Of a DNA stretch of 64,000 bases, positions 8,664 to 16,696 are shown one piece after another. Position 1 is the first letter of the stretch. Every line of letters begins with the position of its first letter. Below the pieces are notes generated by a model. That model was not told the origin of the DNA. It ran no database searches and saw only the letters and a program-made list of their open reading frames with translations. The stretch comes from Chitinophagaceae bacterium DXS. GTDB taxonomy: Bacteria; Bacteroidota; Bacteroidia; Chitinophagales; Chitinophagaceae. Location: NCBI GenBank assembly GCA_030345135.1, contig CP128386.1:6307623-6371622 (forward strand), in the 5' to 3' direction. Position numbers and translations under genes: made by a program.

Positions 8664-9230
8664 ATGGCAACAACTTCTGATATCAGCCGTGGTATGATCT
8701 TGAAGCTGGATGGTAGTTTGTATACCGTTATTGAATTTGGCGAAAATAAAACCGCGAGAGCCGCAGCTAAAGTTTGGGCCAAATTGAAAGGGGTTGACAA
8801 CAAACGCTCTATTGAAAAAACCTGGAACAGCGGTGAGAACATTTACCCGGTTCGTGTAGAAAAGAAAGCATTTCAGTATTTATATAAGGATGAATCGGGC
8901 TATAACCTGATGAACAACGAAACTTTTGAGCAAATTGCCCTGGAGGAAGAGATGATTGATGCTCCTCAGTTTCTGAAAGATGGAAGCGAGGTTTTTGTAT
9001 TTATTAATACAGAAACCGAACAACCAATAGGAGCTGAGTTACCTGAAAAAATAGTTGTGCAGGTTACTTATTGCGAGCCCGGGTTAAAAGGCGATACCGC
9101 AACCAGGGCTTTAAAACCAGCTACTGTTGAAACGGGTGCAACCGTGCAGGTACCTTTATTTGTGAACGACGGAGAGCTTATACGTGTAAACACCAAAACT
9201 GGTGAGTACGTAGAAAGAGTAAAGGAATAA
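8664..9230 (+). CDS. efp: Translation elongation factor P
   Basis: EF-P binds between the P and E sites of the ribosome and rescues stalling at polyproline stretches. The 188 residues have the three expected domains: N-terminal KOW-like (1-65), central OB (66-125; MNNETFEQIALEEE) and C-terminal OB with the signature CEPGLKGDTATRALKPATVETGATVQVPLFV. Odd feature: the loop tip normally reads PGKG with a modified Lys. Here it reads KTARAAAK, and residue 32, the usual modified position, is Arg. Arg32 is the rhamnosylated residue in EarP-type EF-P of beta/gamma-proteobacteria, but the flanks differ. No modification gene (epmA, earP, ymfI) lies in this window. Confidence 0.96.
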   Translation: MATTSDISRGMILKLDGSLYTVIEFGENKTARAAAKVWAKLKGVDNKRSIEKTWNSGENIYPVRVEKKAFQYLYKDESGYNLMNNETFEQIALEEEMIDAPQFLKDGSEVFVFINTETEQPIGAELPEKIVVQVTYCEPGLKGDTATRALKPATVETGATVQVPLFVNDGELIRVNTKTGEYVERVKE

Positions 9231-9402
9231 TATTGTTTTTCTGCAATTATTGTGAAGGATGGCCCAAACCATCCTTTTTTAGTCAGCGTATACAAAAGTA
9301 AAAAACACCAAAAAACATAAGATTTTTAGCTTTTTTGCCTATTTTGCCACTCATTTTGGGTAAAAAAGCCATTAAATTAATCCAAACTCCAAAATCTGTC
9401 GT

Positions 9403-9897
9403 ATGGACTATAAACAAATTCAGGAGTTGATAAAGCTTATCAACAAGAGCAACATCGGAGAAGTAAGCATAGAGGAAAAGGACTTTAAAATTACTATCAA
9501 ACAAAAAGAAGAACCGGCTCAAACCCTTGTAGCTGCGCCTATGGCACAGCCAACTTATATGCAGGCTCCGGCTTTTTCGCAAGCACCTGCTCTATCATCT
9601 GCTCCGCTACAGGAACAGCCCAGGGCCGCGGCATCAGCTGCAGAACCCAAAGCTGACAACCTGATAACGATCAAGAGCCCGATGATCGGAACTTTCTATC
9701 GTAAATCAGCTCCCGACAAACCCAGCTTTGTAGAAGTGGGAGATGATGTAGCCCCGGGTAAAGTTGTATGCATTATTGAAGCAATGAAGCTTTTCAACGA
9801 AATTGAAAGTGAAGTAAGCGGTAAAATTGTAAAAATTCTGGTTGATGACGCCAGCCCGGTAGAATACGATCAACCACTGTTTTTAGTAGAACCATAA
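9403..9897 (+). CDS. accB: Acetyl-CoA carboxylase biotin carboxyl carrier protein
   Basis: BCCP carries the biotin that shuttles CO2 between biotin carboxylase and carboxyltransferase in malonyl-CoA synthesis. At 164 residues it has normal length. The order is an N-terminal assembly helix (MDYKQIQELIKLINKSNIGEVSIEE), a Pro/Ala/Gln-rich linker (about 45-80) and the biotinyl domain with the EAMKLFNEI motif, whose biotin-accepting Lys is residue 129. accC follows 123 bp downstream and the two should form one operon, as in most bacteria. A short inverted repeat lies in between. Confidence 0.96.
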   Translation: MDYKQIQELIKLINKSNIGEVSIEEKDFKITIKQKEEPAQTLVAAPMAQPTYMQAPAFSQAPALSSAPLQEQPRAAASAAEPKADNLITIKSPMIGTFYRKSAPDKPSFVEVGDDVAPGKVVCIIEAMKLFNEIESEVSGKIVKILVDDASPVEYDQPLFLVEP

Positions 9898-9993
9898 AAT
9901 AATCTGAAATATGGCAGCTTGACGATCTGAAATTGGAAACCCACTTTCATTTTATCAGGTTGCTTTTTTTTAATTATCATTTTTCAGATTATT
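9898..9993. repeat. Short inverted repeat between accB and accC
   Basis: AATAATCTGAAA at 9898-9909 is repeated perfectly inverted at 9982-9993, with further imperfect CTGAAATT/AATTTTCAAATT matches nearby. It belongs to the word-like intergenic repeats seen across this window. It has no T-tract of its own in the right place, so it is not an obvious terminator. Confidence 0.6.
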
Positions 9994-10020
9994 TAATCTT
10001 CAAATTTTCAAATTGATTAA

Positions 10021-11367
10021 ATGTTTAAGAAAGTACTTATAGCCAATCGTGGTGAAATTGCATTGCGTGTTATACGCACATGCAGGGAGATGGGCATTAA
10101 AACTGTTGCAGTTTATTCCACCGCAGATAAAGATAGTCTGCATGTAAAATTTGCCGATGAAGCGGTTTGTATTGGTAAACCCCAAAGCACTGATTCTTAT
10201 TTAAATATTCCTCACATAATGGCAGCGGCGGAAATTACCAATGCTGACGCTATTCACCCCGGCTACGGTTTTTTAGCTGAAAATGCCAAATTCTCGCAGA
10301 TCTGTGCTGATCATAACATTAAGTTCATCGGGCCAACTCCCGAAATGATCAACAAGATGGGCGATAAAATGACGGCGAAAGAAACCATGATCAAAGCTGG
10401 AGTACCTGTTATCCCTGGAAGTGACGGGTTGCTTGAAAGTCTGGAACAAGCAAAAGAGCTAGCAAAAAAAGTTGTTGGATACCCTGTTATATTGAAAGCT
10501 ACTGCCGGTGGTGGAGGCAAGGGGATGCGCGTTGTATGGCGCGAAGATGAGATGGAAAGAGCTTACAACACTGCAAAAGCAGAAGCCGGTGCCGCATTTA
10601 AAAATGACGGGATCTATATGGAGAAGTTCGTTGAAGAACCTCGCCATATTGAAATTCAGGTTGCGGGTGACAGGTATGGAACTGTTTGTCATCTAAGCGA
10701 AAGAGACTGCTCTATTCAGCGCCGCCACCAAAAACTGGTAGAAGAATCTCCTTCCCCCTTTATGACGCCTGAGCTCAGAAAGAAAATGGGAGAGGCAGCG
10801 ATTAAAGCAGCCAGCGCAATCAACTACGAAAGCGTTGGTACCATTGAATTTCTTGTAGACAAGCACCGCAATTTCTATTTCATGGAAATGAACACACGTA
10901 TCCAGGTAGAACATTGCGTAACTGAAGAAGTGATCAATTTTGACCTCATAAAAGAGCAGATAAAAATTGCAATGGGCGAGAAGATCTCCGGAATGAATTA
11001 TGAGCCGCAAATGCACGCAATCGAATGCCGGATAAATGCAGAGGATCCATATAATGACTTTCGTCCTTCTCCCGGAAAAATAACTATTCTAAACACTCCT
11101 GGCGGGCACGGCGTACGTGTTGACAGCCATGTATATGCAGGATACGTTATTCCTCCTTATTATGACTCAATGATTGGTAAACTGATCACTATTGCGCGCA
11201 CACGCGAGGAAGCGATCAACACAATGTATCGTGCGCTGAGTGAGTATGTTATCGAAGGTGTGAAAACAACCATTCCGTTTCACCTCCAGTTAATGCAGAA
11301 TGAAGATTTCCGCAATGGAGATTTTAATACAAAGTTTTTGGAATCATTTGAAATGAAACCAATGTAA
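10021..11367 (+). CDS. accC: Acetyl-CoA carboxylase, biotin carboxylase subunit
   Basis: This ATP-grasp enzyme carboxylates the biotin on AccB using ATP and bicarbonate. The 448 residues match the usual length. Visible landmarks: [18 protein letters not shown] at the start, [10 protein letters not shown], the ATP-binding GGGGKGMR loop (about residues 161-168), the SIQRRHQK segment, and [15 protein letters not shown], which holds catalytic Glu and Arg residues. The C-terminal domain carries GHGVRVDSH and [12 protein letters not shown]. It forms a pair with accB; carboxyltransferase genes are not in this window. Confidence 0.97.
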   Translation: MFKKVLIANRGEIALRVIRTCREMGIKTVAVYSTADKDSLHVKFADEAVCIGKPQSTDSYLNIPHIMAAAEITNADAIHPGYGFLAENAKFSQICADHNIKFIGPTPEMINKMGDKMTAKETMIKAGVPVIPGSDGLLESLEQAKELAKKVVGYPVILKATAGGGGKGMRVVWREDEMERAYNTAKAEAGAAFKNDGIYMEKFVEEPRHIEIQVAGDRYGTVCHLSERDCSIQRRHQKLVEESPSPFMTPELRKKMGEAAIKAASAINYESVGTIEFLVDKHRNFYFMEMNTRIQVEHCVTEEVINFDLIKEQIKIAMGEKISGMNYEPQMHAIECRINAEDPYNDFRPSPGKITILNTPGGHGVRVDSHVYAGYVIPPYYDSMIGKLITIARTREEAINTMYRALSEYVIEGVKTTIPFHLQLMQNEDFRNGDFNTKFLESFEMKPM

Positions 11368-11392
11368 AATTTACAATACAGACTTGTTAAAA

Positions 11393-11427
11393 AAAAGCTG
11401 CATCAGGTTCTGGTGCGGCTTTTTTTA
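11393..11427 (+). terminator. accBC terminator
   Basis: AAAGCTGCATCAG pairs with TGGTGCGGCTTT around GTTC with G-T pairs, preceded by A7 and followed by T7. It lies 26 bp after the accC stop. Confidence 0.8.
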
Positions 11428-11468
11428 TGCGGCTTTGTGGCACCTTTTTTTGCCATCAGGAGGAACGG

Positions 11469-11480
11469 TGACGAATGTCA
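11469..11480. promoter_or_regulatory. Crp/Fnr-like dyad before focA-pfl
   Basis: TGACGAATGTCA is a TGAC-N4-GTCA dyad, the half-site type bound by Crp/Fnr-superfamily regulators. Its centre (11474.5) lies about 41.5 bp before the start predicted from the -7 element at 11504, the classic class II activator position. The promoter lacks a TTG at -33, as expected if an activator replaces it. The regulator's identity is inferred from the anaerobic genes downstream. Confidence 0.55.
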
Positions 11481-11503
11481 TAAATTAAAGAAAAGTCCTG
11501 CAA

Positions 11504-11511
11504 TAGTTTTG
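11504..11511 (+). promoter_or_regulatory. focA-pfl promoter -7 element
   Basis: TAGTTTTG matches TAnnTTTG. No TTG is found 19-21 bp upstream, but a Crp/Fnr-like dyad is. Predicted start is near 11516, with a leader of about 60 nt to the focA-like ATG. Confidence 0.55.
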
Positions 11512-11576
11512 CCCCCGTAATAGAATTTACCTGGCCTCAACGATCGCAATGTCATTCGACTATTAATGAGTATAGT

Positions 11577-12473
11577 ATGGCTTCGGGCTTTTTTACACCG
11601 TCAGAGATTACGAAATATGTGGTAGAAACAGGTTACAAAAAATCCATTTTACCTGCAAAAAAAATGTTGCTTTTAAGCATTATGGCAGGTATTTTTCTCT
11701 CTCTGGCTGCCCATGGAACAGTAATAGCGTCACACAATATACAATACCCCGGAACTGCGAGAATTGTGAGCGCTATTATTTTTCCCGTGGGACTTGTTCT
11801 TATTCTTTTAAGCGGCTGTGAGTTATTTACCGGCAACTGTCTCATTATAGTTAGCTGTCTGCAGAAAAAGGCCAGGTGGCAATATTTTATGAAGAGCCTT
11901 CTCCTTGTTTATCTGGGAAATCTAATAGGTTCATTGGTTGTTGTGCTTTGTCTCTCATGGTTTAACAAAATAAGTCATACCGATCCGTTAATCAGTGCAT
12001 ATAATATAAAAGTTGCTGCATACAAAAGTACTCTAACCCCGGTTGCAGCTTTGGTTTCAGCAATCTTTGCCAATTTACTTGTATGTATGGGAGTATGGTT
12101 GTGTTATGCTGCAAAAGACATATCAGGAAAAATTATGGGGGCTTTTTATCCCATTTTCTTATTTATCGTTCTGGGCCTGGAGCACGTTGTTGCCAACATG
12201 TATTATATCCCTATGGGACTGTTGGCGAAAAATGACGTGGCCGGTATTCAGGCCGCTACAAAGCTTGGCGTTTCTGCTGAAAAATTATCTCGTCTGACAT
12301 TATCCAACTCAATCATAAACAATTTTATTCCCGCCACTATCGGAAACATTGTTGGCGGAGCTATTGCTGTTGGTGCATTTTTCTGGCTCGTGTTTTTAAA
12401 GGATGATAACCCTGTTGTTTTTAGAACGAAAATGAATGACAGGCAGCCAGAACTACTTCATGAAGAAGCGTAG
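11577..12473 (+). CDS. focA: Formate/nitrite transporter (FocA/FNT family)
   Basis: A 298-residue inner-membrane channel of the FNT family, which moves formate, nitrite or related small anions as pentamers. Signature segments are present: GCELFTGNCLI, and LGLEHVVANMYYIPMG, which holds the central pore His (residue 203) that gates formate in FocA. Six hydrophobic helices are readable. It lies 45 bp upstream of pflB on the same strand, so formate export or re-import is the expected role. The start ATG follows a plausible leader; the ATG is preferred over internal candidates because the N-terminal SEITKYVVETGYKKS helix is conserved in the family. Confidence 0.92.
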   Translation: MASGFFTPSEITKYVVETGYKKSILPAKKMLLLSIMAGIFLSLAAHGTVIASHNIQYPGTARIVSAIIFPVGLVLILLSGCELFTGNCLIIVSCLQKKARWQYFMKSLLLVYLGNLIGSLVVVLCLSWFNKISHTDPLISAYNIKVAAYKSTLTPVAALVSAIFANLLVCMGVWLCYAAKDISGKIMGAFYPIFLFIVLGLEHVVANMYYIPMGLLAKNDVAGIQAATKLGVSAEKLSRLTLSNSIINNFIPATIGNIVGGAIAVGAFFWLVFLKDDNPVVFRTKMNDRQPELLHEEA

Positions 12474-12518
12474 GCTTTTTTTTGTCACCCGATTTCGATC
12501 ACATTAAAATACATAACT

Positions 12519-14753
12519 ATGAACACGGAAGTCCAGCCAAAAGAGTTTGTAAAAGGAGCGTGGAATATTACGATTGATCCTGCTGATTTTGTTCAAAAAA
12601 ATATCAGGCCTTATGAGGGAGATGCTGCCTTTCTGGAAGGGCCGACAGATCGGACGCTACACGTTTGGAAAGCAGCTCAGCTGGCATTGCGCGAAGAACG
12701 GATCAACAAAGGCTGTCGTGCGATTGATACTGAAGTTATATCAAACATAACTTCACATAAACCCGGATATATAAGGAGGGACGACGAGATAATTGTAGGG
12801 TTGCAGACAGATGAAATATTGAAACGGGCAATGAAACCTTTTGGTGGTATGAAGCTCGTGCAAGGAGCGGTTGAAGAACGTGGGCTGGAGGTATCCAAAC
12901 GTGTTCTTGATATATTTAACTATGCGCGAAGCCACAACCAGGCGGTGTTTGATGCATATGATAGTGAGATACGTGCATACCGTTCTAACCATGTGTTGAC
13001 AGGATTGCCCGATAATTATGCGCGTGGACGTATTATCGGCGATTTTCGTCGCATGGCCCTATACGGGGCAGCTCAACTCATAGAAGCTAAAAAAATGGAT
13101 TTTGCTCATGTAGGGGGTGAAATGACAGAGCATAAAGTGAGATTAAGAGAAGAACTGTCGCAGCAAATAGCAGCGTTAAAAGATATGATAACCATGGCTG
13201 GCTCATACGGTATTGATATTACCCATCCTGCACAAAATGCGTATGAAGCGGTTCAATGGACATATATTGCATATCTCGCTGCTGTTAAAGAGCAAGATGG
13301 AGCTGCAATGTCGCTTGGAAATGTGTCATCGTTCCTTGATATCTACATCGAACGTGATCTTGAAACGGGCTTAATAACCGAAGCTGAAGCACAGGAGTTA
13401 ATAGATCAGTTTGTGATGAAACTTCGCCTGGTTCGTCATCTAAGGCCTGCATCCTATGACGAAATATTTGGTGGTGATCCAACGTGGGTAACTGAATCAA
13501 TAGGTGGGCAACTTCATGATGGCCGGACAAAAGTTACTAAAACTTCATTCAGATTCCTGCAAACGCTTTACAATCTGGGACCGGCACCAGAGCCCAATCT
13601 TACCGTGTTATGGTCAAATGATCTGCCCGAAGGGTTTAAAAAATTCTGTGCACAGGTATCCATTGATACCTCTTCCGTGCAATATGAAAATGATGATCTG
13701 ATGCGCAAGGTGCGCGGCTCAGATGATTACGGTATTGCGTGTTGTGTTTCTTACCAACCAATAGGCAAACGCATTCAGCATTTTGGCGCTCGTGCTAATC
13801 TGCCCAAAGCCTTGTTGATTGCCTTAAATGAAGGACGCGAAGAAGAAAAAGGAACGTTGATCATTAACGGAATTGCGGCGGTGCCGGATGGCGCATTGGA
13901 TTATGATACCGTAATGTGCAGATTTAAATACGCATTGAGCCAGTTGGCAAGAGTGTATGCCAAAGCAATGTATATTATACATTACATGCACGATAAGTAT
14001 TATTACGAAAGAGCGCAAATGGCGGTTGTTGATACTGATCCCGGCATTGATATAGCCTATGGTGCTGCAGGCATTTCCATCATTGCTGATTCGCTGAGTG
14101 CAATAAAGTATGCTAAGGTTATTCCGATAAGAAACGACAAAGGACTTACAACCGATTTTAAAATTGAAGGTGATTATCCAAAATACGGCAATGATGATGA
14201 TCGTGTTGACAGTATAGCGCAGGAAATAACATCCTTTTTCATTAATGAGTTACGCAGGCACGATACGTATAAAGACGCAATACCTACGCTATCTTTATTA
14301 ACCATTACGTCTAATGTAATGTACGGAAAGAATACAGGTGCTACGCCTGATTGCCGCAAAGCCGGAGAGTCATTTGCGCCGGGAGCAAACCCGATGCACG
14401 GCCGTGATTGCACCGGAGCTATTGCATCCTTAAATTCTGTTAGCAAGTTAAATTACGAAGATGCACAGGATGGCATATCCAATACATTCTCAATGGTTCC
14501 TAAATCGCTTGGCAGCACCAGGGAAGATCAGATTGATAATCTTGTAGCAACAATGGGTGGGTATTTTGGCCGCGGTGCACATCACCTGAACGTGAATGTG
14601 CTCAATCGGGAAACGCTGATGGATGCATATGAAAATCCCGAAAAATATCCGCAGTTAACAATCCGTGTTTCCGGTTATGCGGTGAATTTTGTAAGGTTGT
14701 CAAAAGCCCATCAGCTGGAAGTGATTGCCCGTACTTTCCATGAGAACATGTGA
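12519..14753 (+). CDS. pflB: Pyruvate formate-lyase (formate C-acetyltransferase)
   Basis: This glycyl radical enzyme splits pyruvate and CoA into acetyl-CoA and formate without oxygen. At 744 residues it has the family's usual length (about 760). The catalytic adjacent cysteines are C408-C409 ([22 protein letters not shown]). The C-terminal glycyl radical loop is RVSGYAVNF with the radical at Gly719. The neighbours, a formate channel upstream and the activating enzyme downstream, complete the module. The radical is oxygen-sensitive, so the organism is at least facultatively anaerobic or meets microoxic conditions. Control by an oxygen-responsive regulator is suggested by the promoter of the operon. 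Confidence 0.97.
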   Translation: MNTEVQPKEFVKGAWNITIDPADFVQKNIRPYEGDAAFLEGPTDRTLHVWKAAQLALREERINKGCRAIDTEVISNITSHKPGYIRRDDEIIVGLQTDEILKRAMKPFGGMKLVQGAVEERGLEVSKRVLDIFNYARSHNQAVFDAYDSEIRAYRSNHVLTGLPDNYARGRIIGDFRRMALYGAAQLIEAKKMDFAHVGGEMTEHKVRLREELSQQIAALKDMITMAGSYGIDITHPAQNAYEAVQWTYIAYLAAVKEQDGAAMSLGNVSSFLDIYIERDLETGLITEAEAQELIDQFVMKLRLVRHLRPASYDEIFGGDPTWVTESIGGQLHDGRTKVTKTSFRFLQTLYNLGPAPEPNLTVLWSNDLPEGFKKFCAQVSIDTSSVQYENDDLMRKVRGSDDYGIACCVSYQPIGKRIQHFGARANLPKALLIALNEGREEEKGTLIINGIAAVPDGALDYDTVMCRFKYALSQLARVYAKAMYIIHYMHDKYYYERAQMAVVDTDPGIDIAYGAAGISIIADSLSAIKYAKVIPIRNDKGLTTDFKIEGDYPKYGNDDDRVDSIAQEITSFFINELRRHDTYKDAIPTLSLLTITSNVMYGKNTGATPDCRKAGESFAPGANPMHGRDCTGAIASLNSVSKLNYEDAQDGISNTFSMVPKSLGSTREDQIDNLVATMGGYFGRGAHHLNVNVLNRETLMDAYENPEKYPQLTIRVSGYAVNFVRLSKAHQLEVIARTFHENM

Positions 14754-14837
14754 GGGAGCCTCAAAACTAAATAGTTGATTGTATCGCCAGGTATAATCAC
14801 AACGACAATAGTATTAGTCACCTTGGTTTTTATTTAG

Positions 14838-14870
14838 AAGAGGTAGCATTTGATTAAGATGCTGCCTCTT
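14838..14870 (+). terminator. Hairpin between pflB and pflA
   Basis: AAGAGGTAGCAT (14838-14849) and ATGCTGCCTCTT (14859-14870) form a 12-bp stem with one T-T mismatch. Only ATCCTG follows, so termination would be weak. It may lower pflA relative to pflB or protect the pflB 3' end. Confidence 0.5.
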
Positions 14871-14893
14871 ATCCTGTGTAAAAGCGAAACACC

Positions 14894-15676
14894 ATGTATT
14901 CCTCTATTAGCGAATCCGGCACAGATATGCTGGTTATTAAAGATCCTCATAGCATTCGCATTCATTCTTTAGAAACATTCGGTACGCACGATGGCCCTGG
15001 TATTCGAATGGTCGTTTTTGTTCAGGGCTGTCAGTTCCGTTGTTTATATTGTCAAAACCCGGATACGTTAAGTATGGCAGGTGGTACGTTGGTTTCGATT
15101 GACGAGTTGGTGCGGCGTGCAATTAATCAGAAAACTTATTTTGGCAACAAAGGAGGAGTTACAGTATCGGGCGGAGAACCTTTGCTGCAACGAACTAAAC
15201 TGATCACATTTTTTAAAGAACTGCATGACAATAATATAAATACCTGTCTTGATTCTAATGGCCGGTTACTGGATGATGATGTGAAAGAACTTCTTTCACA
15301 CGCTGATCTTTTGCTACTGGATGTAAAACATATCAACGATGAGTGGCATCATAAATTGACCGGAGTATCCAATAAGCCAACATTGAGACTGGCTGAATAT
15401 TGCGAAAGCATTGGCCAGCGTATGTGGTTGAGATATGTACTGGTGCCCGGCTGGAGCGACCAACCTGAATTTCTTTTAGAATGGGCACAACATTTTGAAA
15501 ATTATAAAACTATTGAGAAGGTTGAAATAATTCCCTATCACAAACTCGGTGTGCACAAATGGGAGTTACTGGGAATGCCTTATCAATTATCCGAAACCAA
15601 AGTCCCATCAACAGAAATCAAAGAAATGGCATTGAATATCTTTCAACAGCATTTTTCCAATGTGATCTTGAAATAA
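14894..15676 (+). CDS. pflA: Pyruvate formate-lyase activating enzyme
   Basis: A radical SAM enzyme that abstracts hydrogen from Gly719 of PflB. The 260 residues contain the [4Fe-4S] motif CxxxCxxC as CQFRCLYC (C46, C50, C53), preceded by FGTHDGPGIRMVVFVQG, the conserved activase lead-in. GGVTVSGGEPLLQ binds SAM. The C-terminal part (LLLDVKHIN, RYVLVPGWSD, EIIPYHKLGVHKWELLG) fits the PflA family rather than class III ribonucleotide reductase activases. An alternative start at Met12 is possible because the first eleven residues are not family-like. It sits 140 bp after pflB, separated by a hairpin. Confidence 0.95.
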   Translation: MYSSISESGTDMLVIKDPHSIRIHSLETFGTHDGPGIRMVVFVQGCQFRCLYCQNPDTLSMAGGTLVSIDELVRRAINQKTYFGNKGGVTVSGGEPLLQRTKLITFFKELHDNNINTCLDSNGRLLDDDVKELLSHADLLLLDVKHINDEWHHKLTGVSNKPTLRLAEYCESIGQRMWLRYVLVPGWSDQPEFLLEWAQHFENYKTIEKVEIIPYHKLGVHKWELLGMPYQLSETKVPSTEIKEMALNIFQQHFSNVILK

Positions 15677-15807
15677 TTAATAATGGTTTAATTAGCCTGT
15701 TTTTATATAAAAGGAAAATATGATAATTTAATGGCTGCGAATGTTATTTTTATGTGTGCTAAAACTTTCAGCCCAATCCTTTCCGATATTTATACAAAAG
15801 CAAGCTA

Positions 15808-16380
15808 ATGGAAAACAACGTAATACTTCAGATCAGCAGCCGTATCAAAGAAAAGCGAAAAGAAAAAAAGATCACTTTACAATCATTAGCAGAAGAGGCC
15901 GGTGTGACAAAAGGACTGATTTCACAAATAGAAAACAACCGGACAGTACCTTCCCTTACAGTTTTGCTAAGCATCATCAAAGCGTTACACGTAGACCTGA
16001 ACGAATTTTTTGAGAACCTCGGAGACAGGGTGGGAGCTGATCCGATATTAATCAGTAATAGCGAATACGAAACCATAGAGAAAGAACATACTGTTGGTTC
16101 TTATTACAACCGTATTTTAAGTTTTAAACTCAATGGCAAGCTGATTGATATTATAATATACCGGCAGGAAAAAAATGCCAAACGCAGTTTTGTATCAAGC
16201 AATGCACATGAGTTTAATTATATGATATCAGGCTCCATGCAATATACAATAGAAGACAAAATGTATATTTTACACGAAGGGGATTCTTTTTATTATGATG
16301 CGCGCAAACCACATCTTACAACCTGCCTTTCAGAAACTGATTATACAATGTTGGTCATCTATTTCTTCGATGAAGAATAA
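15808..16380 (+). CDS. XRE-family regulator with C-terminal cupin
   Basis: A 190-residue regulator with an N-terminal XRE helix-turn-helix (ISSRIKEKRKEKKITLQSLAEEAGVTKGLISQIENNRTVPSLTVL, about residues 8-52) and a cupin sensor domain (about 110-185: HEFNYMISGSMQYTIEDKMYILHEGDSFYYDARKPH, with the usual double-stranded beta-helix spacing). PuuR/SinR-like proteins of this design sense small metabolites such as amines or amino acids. It lies between pflA (131 bp) and the SusC-led phosphonate locus (316 bp), followed by its own terminator. An amine-type ligand would fit the aminophosphonate locus, but this is only a guess from position. Confidence 0.88.
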   Translation: MENNVILQISSRIKEKRKEKKITLQSLAEEAGVTKGLISQIENNRTVPSLTVLLSIIKALHVDLNEFFENLGDRVGADPILISNSEYETIEKEHTVGSYYNRILSFKLNGKLIDIIIYRQEKNAKRSFVSSNAHEFNYMISGSMQYTIEDKMYILHEGDSFYYDARKPHLTTCLSETDYTMLVIYFFDEE

Positions 16381-16405
16381 ATAACCAGGTAATATTTAAG
16401 ATAAC

Positions 16406-16438
16406 GGAGCAGACTGACGAAGAGGGGTCTGCTTTTTT
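16406..16438 (+). terminator. Terminator after XRE-cupin gene
   Basis: AGCAGAC (16408-16414) pairs with GTCTGCT (16427-16433) and is followed by TTTTT. Confidence 0.8.
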
Positions 16439-16696
16439 GTTTTCATCCAATTCATATTTCATGAACCTGAACATATCAGTTCTCTCCATGAGCAGGTTTA
16501 AATTTTATTAAAAAAAATAAAATGGAATCGAAAGCTTTAATTTAACAAATATTCTTTTTAAGTTTAGTATTAGTAAAATTATCATATTGTTAAGTGTGTA
16601 AAGTTTACAATTACTTCACTTTTTGTTAATGTGATTTTGTAGGCTAAGGTATTGAGGGGCTATACTTTTACAGCAGTTTACAAAACTACCTACGAT
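16439..16696. promoter_or_regulatory. Leader/promoter region of the phosphonate SusC operon
   Basis: This AT-rich stretch separates the XRE-cupin terminator from the SusC start. It contains a perfect 13-base dyad, TGTAAAGTTTACA at 16597-16609, a plausible operator. No clean TTG-N20-TAnnTTTG pair was found. Which protein binds the dyad is unknown; the adjacent XRE-cupin protein is the obvious candidate. Confidence 0.4.
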
